12,092 nucleotides of DNA from SUG1106 sp964651095 (GTDB lineage: Bacteria; Bacillota; Clostridia; Peptostreptococcales; Anaerovoracaceae): the NCBI GenBank assembly GCA_964651095.1, contig CAZYWO010000057.1, positions 1 through 12,092 of the forward strand. Direction: 5' to 3'. The notes beneath the pieces were generated by a model that was not told the DNA's origin, ran no database searches, and was given only the letters and a program-made list of their open reading frames with translations. Positions 6,495 to 12,092 of the stretch are shown one piece after another. Position numbers and translations under genes: made by a program. Position 1 is the first letter of the stretch. Each line of letters begins with the position of its first letter.

Positions 6495-7768
6495 TGGATT
6501 TAAATAGGAAGACTGCCTATGAAGTTCTTCTTGATATAGAGAAAAATCAGGCATATTCAAATCTTTCTTTAAACAGATATATAGAGAAAAACAAGCCCGA
6601 CAGTCAGTCATTTACAAGAGAACTGGTATACGGAGTTTTAAGGAATAAAATACTTCTTGACCATATACTGTCTCAATTAGTCAATTCAGGTTTGAAAAAA
6701 GTTAAAAAACAAGACCTTGTACTGCTGCGTATGGGTATCTATCAACTTATGGGAATGGATTCAGTACCTGAATATGCCGCAGTAAATGAGACTGTTAAAC
6801 TGGCGAAATATTTTGCCAGAGGCCGTGATGGGTTTATTAACGGAGTGATGCGAAATTACATTAAGAAAAAAAGCTTATTGCAGCTTCCTGACAGAGAAAA
6901 AGATATGATTACCTATTTGTCGGTAAGATATTCAGCAGAAAAATGGATTGTGGAGCTTTGGGCGGATGCTTACGGTGAAGAAAAAACAGAGCAAATCCTT
7001 AGGGCTTCAAATCTTACTCCTGAGCTGACGATCAGGGTAAACTTGATGAAAACTTCTCCAGATAATCTTGCAAATCAGCTTGAAAGCCAAGGTTTTCAAG
7101 TATCGAAAACGCAGCTTACCGATAGAGGTTTGGCAGTAAAAGGCAGCGACTTGTTACAGAGCAAACCATATAAAGAAGGACTCTTTTCGGTACAGGATGA
7201 GGCTTCAATTCTTGTTTCCGATACTTTGGGAGCCGTTTCAGGAGATGTGGTGATGGATGTCTGCGCTGCGCCCGGCGGTAAAACTTTTGCTACAGCAGAA
7301 CTGATGTCAGGAGGCGGGAAGATATATGCTATGGATATATATGAGCATAAACTCAAACTCATGGAAAATCAGGCGAAGCGTTCAGGAATAACCAATATAA
7401 AGCTTATATATCACGACAGTACTTTAGCATTGAAAGAATTTGAAAACGGAGCTGATAAGGTTTTGGCTGATGTACCCTGTTCAGGGCTAGGGGTAATCAG
7501 ACGAAAACCTGAGATAAAATACAAAGGAAACGAGGAATTGCCGGAACTTATCAAAAGACAAGCAAAAATCCTTTCTGCGGCTGCCTCTTATGTAAAGAAA
7601 GGCGGCAGTCTGGTGTACAGCACATGCACCATCAATCCGGCAGAAAACCAATTACAGATAGATAAATTTTTAAGCAATAACAATGATTTTAAAAAGGTTG
7701 AGGAAAGACAATTGCTTCCAACGATGGGTATTGACGGATTTTATATCTGCAAGATGATAAGAGAATAG
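6494..7768 (+). CDS. rsmB: 16S rRNA (cytosine-967-C5)-methyltransferase RsmB
   Basis: RsmB (Sun/Fmu) makes 5-methylcytosine at position 967 of 16S rRNA with S-adenosylmethionine. The 424-residue protein has a NusB-like RNA-binding domain at about 1-130 (QSFTRELVYGVLRNK at 38-52; PEYAAVNETVKLAK at 92-105; GFINGVMRNY at 113-122) and a C-terminal Rossmann methyltransferase. The SAM-binding motif is MDVCAAPGGKT (254-264). The two functional cysteines are C329 in DVPCSG and C378 in YSTCT, the second being the catalytic nucleophile in the RNA m5C family. Length is normal. It begins on the last base of the zinc peptidase stop codon and lacks a strong ribosome site, which points to coupling. In many Firmicutes rlmN follows; here prpC follows after 30 bases. 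Confidence 0.96.
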   Translation: MDLNRKTAYEVLLDIEKNQAYSNLSLNRYIEKNKPDSQSFTRELVYGVLRNKILLDHILSQLVNSGLKKVKKQDLVLLRMGIYQLMGMDSVPEYAAVNETVKLAKYFARGRDGFINGVMRNYIKKKSLLQLPDREKDMITYLSVRYSAEKWIVELWADAYGEEKTEQILRASNLTPELTIRVNLMKTSPDNLANQLESQGFQVSKTQLTDRGLAVKGSDLLQSKPYKEGLFSVQDEASILVSDTLGAVSGDVVMDVCAAPGGKTFATAELMSGGGKIYAMDIYEHKLKLMENQAKRSGITNIKLIYHDSTLALKEFENGADKVLADVPCSGLGVIRRKPEIKYKGNEELPELIKRQAKILSAAASYVKKGGSLVYSTCTINPAENQLQIDKFLSNNNDFKKVEERQLLPTMGIDGFYICKMIRE

Positions 7769-7778
7769 TGGAGGCAGA

Positions 7779-7793
7779 TTTCCTGAAAGGAGG
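7779..7793 (+). promoter_or_regulatory. Ribosome binding site of prpC inside a small hairpin
   Basis: The prpC ribosome site AAAGGAGG (7786-7793, five bases before ATG) lies partly in a short inverted repeat: TCCT (7781-7784), loop GAA, AGGA (7788-7791), with two possible G-U pairs extending it. The stem is short, so any effect on initiation would be mild. Confidence 0.35.
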
Positions 7794-7798
7794 ATGAG

Positions 7799-8548
7799 AT
7801 GCAAGTCGGTTTTAAGTCCGATAAAGGCTTGAAGCGCAGCAACAACGAAGACGCTTGTTTTGTGTTGCTGCCGGATAAGGTATACGTGGTAGCCGATGGA
7901 GTTGGGGGAGGAAATTCAGGCGAAATTGCCAGTAGAACCGCAGTAAATGAAATAGCAAATTATGTAGTTGAGCATCCAATTTCTCAGATGACAAATAAGT
8001 ATGCAATTGTAAATTACTTACAGAGATGTCTTGATGCTGCCAACGAAAAAATATACAAGATGGCAAACACATATGAGGAAAACAGCGGTATGGCGACGAC
8101 AGTTGCAATCGTTTATGCAGCTTATGGAAGGGCTTTCATAGCTAACGTAGGCGACAGCAGAGTATATCTGTACCGCGGAGGTGAGCTTGTCCAGCTCACG
8201 GAAGACCATACATACGTAAATACTCTTGTAAAGGCAGGAATACTATCTTTGGAGCAAGCGGCTCTTGATGAACGTAAAAACGTGATTACTAAGGCGTTGG
8301 GAGCTGATTCAACGGTAGAACCTGATTTTTTCCAAGTAGAGATAATGAAATCAGATATTTTCATTATATGTACTGATGGACTTTATGACGAAGTAGAATC
8401 TGAGGAGATTATTCAGGTGTTAAGTGATAATAAGTCCATGTCAGATGTTTGCACCGAACTTGTAAGCAGGGCTAATATAAACGGCGGACATGACAATATT
8501 ACAATTATCAGTCTTAAGGTTACGGAGGAAGATATCAATGAGCAGTAA
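7799..8548 (+). CDS. prpC: PP2C-family protein Ser/Thr phosphatase PrpC/Stp
   Basis: This is the soluble metal-dependent phosphatase that reverses phosphorylation by the adjacent kinase PrkC. It has 249 residues, normal for bacterial Stp/PrpC. PP2C motifs in order: KRSNNEDA (12-19, metal ligand D18), VVADGVGGGNSGE (30-42, ligand D33), SGMATTV (96-102), ANVGDSRVYLYR (115-126), LTEDHTYVNTLVKAG (133-147), VITKALG (162-168), ICTDGLYD (190-197, ligand D193) and GGHDNIT (229-235, ligand D232). All the metal-binding aspartates are present, so the enzyme should be active. GMATT replaces the more usual GMGTT. There is no signal peptide or membrane segment. It overlaps prkC by 11 bp, so the phosphatase and kinase are made together. 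Confidence 0.96.
   Translation: MQVGFKSDKGLKRSNNEDACFVLLPDKVYVVADGVGGGNSGEIASRTAVNEIANYVVEHPISQMTNKYAIVNYLQRCLDAANEKIYKMANTYEENSGMATTVAIVYAAYGRAFIANVGDSRVYLYRGGELVQLTEDHTYVNTLVKAGILSLEQAALDERKNVITKALGADSTVEPDFFQVEIMKSDIFIICTDGLYDEVESEEIIQVLSDNKSMSDVCTELVSRANINGGHDNITIISLKVTEEDINEQ
8524..8530 (+). promoter_or_regulatory. Ribosome binding site that fixes the prkC start, inside prpC
   Basis: GGAGGAA lies seven bases before ATG 8538 and within the end of prpC. It selects MSSKILAGRY as the kinase N-terminus in place of the in-frame ATG at 8490, which would add 16 atypical residues. Confidence 0.8.
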
Positions 8549-10343
8549 AATATTGGCTGGGAGATATGAATTAATTGAAAAAATAGGTGAGGGTGGAATG
8601 GCTGTCGTTTATAAAGGTAAGGACAGACTTCTAAACAGATATGTTGCGGTTAAGATCCTCCGCCCTGAATACACCAAAGACGAACAATTTATAGAAAATT
8701 TTAAAAGGGAGTCGCAAGCGGCTGCCGGGCTTTCACATCCTAATATTGTAGGAGTATATGATGTAGGTAAGGAAGGCAATATTCATTTTATAGTAATGGA
8801 GCTTATTGAAGGAAAAGTTCTCAGCCAGATTATTAAAGAAAAGGGCAGACTTGATTATAAAGAGGCGATCAGCATCATTCGTCAGGTTGCGTCTGCTCTT
8901 AGCCTTGCGCATAGCAATCAGATCATACATAGAGACGTAAAACCTCATAATATTCTTATAACAAAGACAGGGGTTGCGAAACTGGCAGATTTTGGTATTG
9001 CAAAGGCTGTAAGCGCGGCCACAATTGTAGGCGGAAATAATAAAGTTATGGGTTCGGTTCACTATTTTTCACCTGAACAGGCAAGGGGGGCTTACGTTGA
9101 CGAGAGATCAGATATATACTCTCTTGGTATAGTTCTCTATGAAATGCTTACGGGGAAGGTCCCTTTTGACGGAGACAATCCCGTTACAATAGCTTTAATG
9201 CACATAAACGACCCGATGCCTTCCATTCTCAATGAAGTTTCCGGAGTTCCGCCGCAGCTCGAAAAAATCATAATGAAGGCAACGGAAAAGTATCAAAGTA
9301 ATCGATATAAAAATGTAGATGAAATGATAAGAGACTTAAATGATATTGAATTTATTACCAATATAATGGGAAATAAGGCTTTTGAAAGCGAAGTAACGGA
9401 ACTTGAGCTTAAAAAAGAGGAACAGCGGTTGAAGCAACTTCAAGAGTTGGAAGCGGAACCTGTTCGGAAAGAGAGAAAAAAGAAGAATAATACTAATAAT
9501 AAATCTGATGAGCCGATAAACAAGATGACAATTTTTATAATTATCGGAGTTGTAATTCTGGCAGCTGTGGGAATATTCGGACTTGGTTCAATGCTTGGAT
9601 GGTTTGGAGAAGAAAGTGATGAAATGGAACTGCCGAGTTTTCTGGGAAAAACTTTTGAAGAAGCTGAAACCGAGGCGCTTGAACTTGGTCTTAACTTGGT
9701 AAAAGGAGAAGAACTTTACAGCCCTGATCAAGATGAAGGAAAGATTATGTCTCAGAGTCCAACAGAAGGCTCAAAGGTTAAGGAAGGACAGACAATTACG
9801 GTAAATATCAGCAAGGGAAAGAGAGACGGAATAGTTCCTAAATTGGAAGATATGGACATTGATGAAGCCATAGAATATGCTGAATATTTCGGTTTTAAAG
9901 TAAATCAAACTATAGTGGAAAGCTATTTGCCGAAGAATACTGTAATATCTCAGAGCCCTGCCGCAGGAAGCGTTGCCAAGAACGGAACTGAAATAGAAGT
10001 AGAAGTCAGTGATGGCAAAGGAAAGGAAATGGTGAAAGTACCTAATCTAATAGGAAGAACTCCTGACGAGGCAAGTGTAATCTTGACAGAAGCGGGACTT
10101 AAAGTTGGTAATGTGGGCTATGAAGAAACCGAAGATACAGCCCAAAACCTTATCTTCTGGCAGGAATATAAGGAAGGAACAGAAGTGGAAAAGAATACTG
10201 CCATAGGTTACCTTATAAGTAAAGGAGAACCTCCTGAAGGCGGCGGAGGCAGTGATTACGATATGGATTTAGATGTGGACCCTAGTGGTGACAGCGATGA
10301 TAATGATGCAGATTCAGATTCTAATTCTAATGCCGGAGAATAG
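8538..10343 (+). CDS. prkC: PASTA-domain Ser/Thr protein kinase PrkC/Stk
   Basis: This is a membrane receptor kinase (601 residues) that senses cell-wall muropeptides or lipid II through external PASTA repeats and phosphorylates cytoplasmic targets. The kinase domain (about 10-272) is complete: glycine loop GEGGMAVV (18-24), AVKIL with K39, HRDVKPHN (131-138, catalytic D133), DFG (151-153), SPE (178-180) and SDIYSLG (191-197). A Lys/Glu-rich juxtamembrane segment (286-325) precedes one membrane helix (about 331-352). Three PASTA repeats follow at about 365-427, 431-494 and 498-563; the third lacks the usual QSP-x-x-G, having WQEYKEG instead. A tail (566-601) of Gly then Asp/Ser/Asn ends the protein. 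Family members vary in PASTA number. It is paired with prpC upstream and rsgA downstream; in B. subtilis RsgA (CpgA) is a PrkC substrate. Confidence 0.96.
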   Translation: MSSKILAGRYELIEKIGEGGMAVVYKGKDRLLNRYVAVKILRPEYTKDEQFIENFKRESQAAAGLSHPNIVGVYDVGKEGNIHFIVMELIEGKVLSQIIKEKGRLDYKEAISIIRQVASALSLAHSNQIIHRDVKPHNILITKTGVAKLADFGIAKAVSAATIVGGNNKVMGSVHYFSPEQARGAYVDERSDIYSLGIVLYEMLTGKVPFDGDNPVTIALMHINDPMPSILNEVSGVPPQLEKIIMKATEKYQSNRYKNVDEMIRDLNDIEFITNIMGNKAFESEVTELELKKEEQRLKQLQELEAEPVRKERKKKNNTNNKSDEPINKMTIFIIIGVVILAAVGIFGLGSMLGWFGEESDEMELPSFLGKTFEEAETEALELGLNLVKGEELYSPDQDEGKIMSQSPTEGSKVKEGQTITVNISKGKRDGIVPKLEDMDIDEAIEYAEYFGFKVNQTIVESYLPKNTVISQSPAAGSVAKNGTEIEVEVSDGKGKEMVKVPNLIGRTPDEASVILTEAGLKVGNVGYEETEDTAQNLIFWQEYKEGTEVEKNTAIGYLISKGEPPEGGGGSDYDMDLDVDPSGDSDDNDADSDSNSNAGE

Positions 10344-10352
10344 TAGTAATAT

Positions 10353-11225
10353 ATGAAGGGATTAATTGTTAAAGGAATAGGCGGATTCTATTATGTAGAT
10401 ACCGATGAAGGCATAATTGAAGCTAAGGGGCGGGGAATATTTAAAAAGGATAACATCACCTTAGCAGTAGGCGATATGGTGGACTTAGACATATTAGATG
10501 AAGAAAATAAAAAGGGTGTAATCAACTCCATATATCCGAGAAAAAATCAATTTATCAGACCACCTATCGTGAATGTGGATATTTTCGTGGTAGTATTTGC
10601 TGCGGCTAGACCTAAGCCCAATTTATCTCTTGTAGACAAGTTTCTGGTAATGGCGGAGATGAATAATGTGGAGGCTGTAATCTGCATTAATAAAAGCGAC
10701 TTGGCAGAACCTGAAACTTTAGAGATGCTTCAGGAGGTTTACCGTAATAATTATACGGTAATTATAACTAGCGGAAAGAGCGGTGAAGGTTTAAATAAAC
10801 TTAAGGATGCCATTGCAGGAAAAACTGCCGCTTTAGCAGGGTCGTCAGGTGTTGGAAAATCAACTATTTTGAATTCTATAATACCTCATGCTAATATGGA
10901 AACAGGCGCTATTAGTGAAAAAACCAAACGAGGAAGACATACTACAAGACATGTGGAACTTTTCAAGATAGACGGAGGCGGCATGGTATTCGATACTCCC
11001 GGATTTACTTCCTTTGACATTTTAGATGCGGATGAAGAAAATTTGATGATATATTATCCTGAGATTGAAAAATATCGAGATATGTGTTATTATGATAATT
11101 GTAAACATTTGAAAGAACCTAATTGTGCGGTGAGAGACGCTGTAAAGGCGGGTAAGATTCATAAACTCAGATATGAGTCTTATGTGTCCAATATGGAAGA
11201 AATAAAAAGCCGCAGGAAGTATTAA
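10353..11225 (+). CDS. rsgA: Ribosome small-subunit maturation GTPase RsgA
   Basis: RsgA (YloQ/CpgA/YjeQ) is a circularly permuted GTPase that binds 30S subunits and checks late assembly. The 290-residue protein has an N-terminal OB fold (about 1-70; GIGGFYYV at 8-15) and then GTPase motifs in permuted order: G4 NKSDL (113-117), SGKSGEG (140-146), G1 GSSGVGKST (163-171), switch RGRHTTR (193-199) and G3 DTPGF (214-218). The C-terminal zinc site is complete: C245, C250, H252 and C258 in CYYDNCKHLKEPNC. The ATG is in the same frame as prkC, separated from it by three tandem stops. The nearest ribosome-site-like sequence, GGAGAA (10335-10340), is 12 bases away, so coupling to prkC translation is likely. 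Confidence 0.97.
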   Translation: MKGLIVKGIGGFYYVDTDEGIIEAKGRGIFKKDNITLAVGDMVDLDILDEENKKGVINSIYPRKNQFIRPPIVNVDIFVVVFAAARPKPNLSLVDKFLVMAEMNNVEAVICINKSDLAEPETLEMLQEVYRNNYTVIITSGKSGEGLNKLKDAIAGKTAALAGSSGVGKSTILNSIIPHANMETGAISEKTKRGRHTTRHVELFKIDGGGMVFDTPGFTSFDILDADEENLMIYYPEIEKYRDMCYYDNCKHLKEPNCAVRDAVKAGKIHKLRYESYVSNMEEIKSRRKY

Positions 11226-11277
11226 AGATATAAAACAAGGAGAAATAAAAACAGCAATAAATACGATAATGCAGCAT

Positions 11278-11292
11278 GCGGGAATTTCCCGC
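11278..11292. repeat. Perfect 15-base palindrome between rsgA and rpe
   Basis: GCGGGAATTTCCCGC is a perfect inverted repeat with one central base. As RNA it can form a 5-bp GC-rich stem with a 5-base loop just upstream of the rpe ribosome site AAAGGA (11295-11300). No T-run follows, so it is not a terminator. It could be an operator, a translation-control hairpin or an mRNA processing/stability element. Confidence 0.5.
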
Positions 11293-11306
11293 GGAAAGGA
11301 ATTAAT

Positions 11307-11954
11307 ATGCTGAAACTGGCGCCATCTATTTTATCAGCGGATTTTGGAAATCTTGCTGATGATGTAAAAAAAATCGAAGAAGGCGGTGCCGACTACATTC
11401 ATGTGGATGTAATGGACGGTCATTTTGTACCGAACATAAGCTTTGGCGCACCTGTGATGAAGTGCCTTAACGGAAAGACAAGCCTTCCTTATGATGTGCA
11501 CCTTATGATTGAAAATCCCGACGAGTATATCGAAGATTTTATAACGCCGCAGACTGAATATATTACTGTCCACCAAGAGGCATGCAGGCACCTGCACAGA
11601 ACTGTACAGAATATAAAATCAAAGGACATTAAAGCCGGCGCATCTATCAATCCTGCTACGCCTGTTTCTGTGCTGGAGTGTATACTTGAGGATATTGATT
11701 TAGTTCTTATTATGTCTGTAAATCCGGGATTTGGCGGTCAGAAATTTATCCCAAGTACTCTGGAAAAGGTGAGACAACTTGCGGAAATTAAGAGAGCAAA
11801 GAGTCTTAATTTTATAATAGAAATAGATGGAGGAATTACTCTGGATAACGTTCAAGAAGTAATGGAAGCCGGCGTAGAGATGGTAGTTGCCGGATCTGCG
11901 GTGTTTAATACCGAGGACGTAATCGGGAGAGTAAAGGCGTTTAAAGAATATTAA
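11307..11954 (+). CDS. rpe: Ribulose-phosphate 3-epimerase
   Basis: Rpe interconverts ribulose 5-phosphate and xylulose 5-phosphate in the pentose phosphate pathway. The 215-residue TIM barrel is standard length. Landmarks: LAPSILSADF (4-13), HVDVMDGHFVPN (32-43; metal ligand H32, catalytic D34), DVHLM (63-67, ligand H65), SVNPGFGGQKF (137-147; flexible loop over the active site), IEIDGGI (171-177, catalytic D174) and VVAGSAVF (193-200; phosphate binding). The start is set by AAAGGA at 11295-11300, six bases before ATG. An 81-base spacer with a palindrome separates it from rsgA, the second-longest gap after queH-asnA. In many Firmicutes thiN follows; here a terminator follows 45 bases after the stop, so rpe ends the transcription unit. 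Confidence 0.97.
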   Translation: MLKLAPSILSADFGNLADDVKKIEEGGADYIHVDVMDGHFVPNISFGAPVMKCLNGKTSLPYDVHLMIENPDEYIEDFITPQTEYITVHQEACRHLHRTVQNIKSKDIKAGASINPATPVSVLECILEDIDLVLIMSVNPGFGGQKFIPSTLEKVRQLAEIKRAKSLNFIIEIDGGITLDNVQEVMEAGVEMVVAGSAVFNTEDVIGRVKAFKEY

Positions 11955-11967
11955 TTTTAGTTTAATC

Positions 11968-12003
11968 TTTAGCTATCCTAGTTAATATAAATTAACAGCT
12001 AAA
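11968..12003 (+). repeat. AT-rich hairpin between rpe and the terminator
   Basis: GTTAAT (11981-11986), loop ATAA, ATTAAC (11991-11996) forms a 6-bp stem. The flanks TTTAGCT (11968-11974) and AGCTAAA (11997-12003) can pair outside it, leaving six bases (ATCCTA) unpaired on the left. The outer arm reuses the first five bases of the terminator stem, so the two structures compete slightly at their border. Confidence 0.4.
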
Positions 12004-12037
12004 AAGCAGAGGCGTAATTTTGACCTCTGCTTTTTAG
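11999..12037. terminator. Rho-independent terminator closing the operon
   Basis: A perfect 14-bp inverted repeat (11999-12012 with 12024-12037) encloses an 11-base loop. The stem has the A-tract / GC-rich core (GCAGAGG) / T-tract form typical of terminators that work in either direction. The T-tract is five bases and is part of the stem; sequence after it is not T-rich. It lies 45 bases after the rpe stop codon. Confidence 0.9.
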
Positions 12038-12092
12038 GGCTCTGTGTCAAATGTTGGGGTGGAGCGAAAATAAATCGATTAATTGCGGGTGG
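12038..12092. mobile_element. Possible terminal repeat of an ISL3-like insertion sequence (cut by window edge)
   Basis: The text right after the terminator, GGCTCTGTGTCAAATGTTGG, looks like the terminal inverted repeats I associate with ISL3-family elements, which commonly begin GGCTCTTTG or similar. It differs in texture from the AT-rich spacer before it and abuts the base of the terminator, a common insertion site. No transposase or second end is within the window, so this rests on memory of end sequences only. It could simply be the upstream region of the next gene. Confidence 0.3.

Noticed and set aside
8490..8537. Upstream ATG for prkC adding 16 residues.
   Set aside because: It would overlap prpC by 59 bp and has no good ribosome site; GGAGGAA at 8524-8530 and the typical kinase N-terminus favour ATG 8538.
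8733..9062. A 109-codon leftward open frame within prkC.
   Set aside because: It is antisense to the conserved kinase core and shows no recognisable motif.
11269..11313. Fourteen-codon upstream open frame across the palindrome, overlapping the rpe start.
   Set aside because: The AAGGAG upstream is more than 25 bases away, too far to initiate at this ATG, so translation is not supported.
1..12092. CRISPR arrays, tRNA or rRNA genes, phage or toxin-antitoxin modules.
   Set aside because: No repeat-spacer pattern, cloverleaf or matching gene content was seen; nearly all of the window is accounted for by recognised housekeeping genes.

Overview
This window looks like ordinary chromosomal DNA from a low-GC, Gram-positive anaerobe, most likely a member of Clostridia. 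The evidence is the gene order priA-def-fmt-zinc peptidase-rsmB-prpC-prkC-rsgA-rpe, which is the classic Firmicutes 'priA to rpe' housekeeping cluster. The presence of QueH, strong AGGAGG-type ribosome binding sites, frequent AGA arginine codons and a PASTA-domain kinase agree with this. The genus cannot be named from the sequence alone. I see no CRISPR array, phage module, tRNA or rRNA.

Layout. Bases 1-331 (minus strand) hold the N-terminal 110 codons of a TIGR01212/YtqA-type radical SAM protein that runs off the left edge. It is divergent from queH (446-1102), with a short AT-rich promoter region between them. queH is followed by asnA (1188-2198) and then by a tightly packed run: priA, def, fmt, a YugP-like membrane zinc peptidase, rsmB, prpC (PP2C phosphatase), prkC (PASTA Ser/Thr kinase), rsgA and rpe. 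Several junctions overlap: def/fmt and yugP/rsmB share one base in TAATG, and prpC/prkC overlap by 11 bp. This suggests one polycistronic, translationally coupled unit. It closes with a strong hairpin terminator at 11999-12037. The last ~55 bases contain no gene and may be the edge of an insertion sequence.

How the genes fit together. The two leftmost genes probably both modify tRNA wobble positions: YtqA/MnmL-type chemistry at U34 and the last step of queuosine at G34. AsnA supplies asparagine. PriA restarts replication forks. Def and Fmt are the removal and addition halves of the N-formyl-methionine cycle. RsmB methylates 16S rRNA and RsgA matures the 30S subunit. PrpC and PrkC are an opposing phosphatase/kinase pair that senses cell-wall fragments. 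Rpe belongs to the pentose phosphate pathway. The common theme is translation, ribosome assembly and growth control.

Points that depart from the textbook cluster: PriA lacks about 67 residues before its Walker A, about the size of the winged-helix domain; rlmN is absent from its usual place between rsmB and prpC; PrkC carries an Asp/Ser-rich extracellular tail; three intergenic spacers contain inverted repeats with no known regulator. I find no clear sign of a wholly new multi-gene system here. Four start codons (def, fmt, the zinc peptidase and prkC) are placed downstream of the longest open frame because of ribosome binding sites, gene overlaps and family N-termini.
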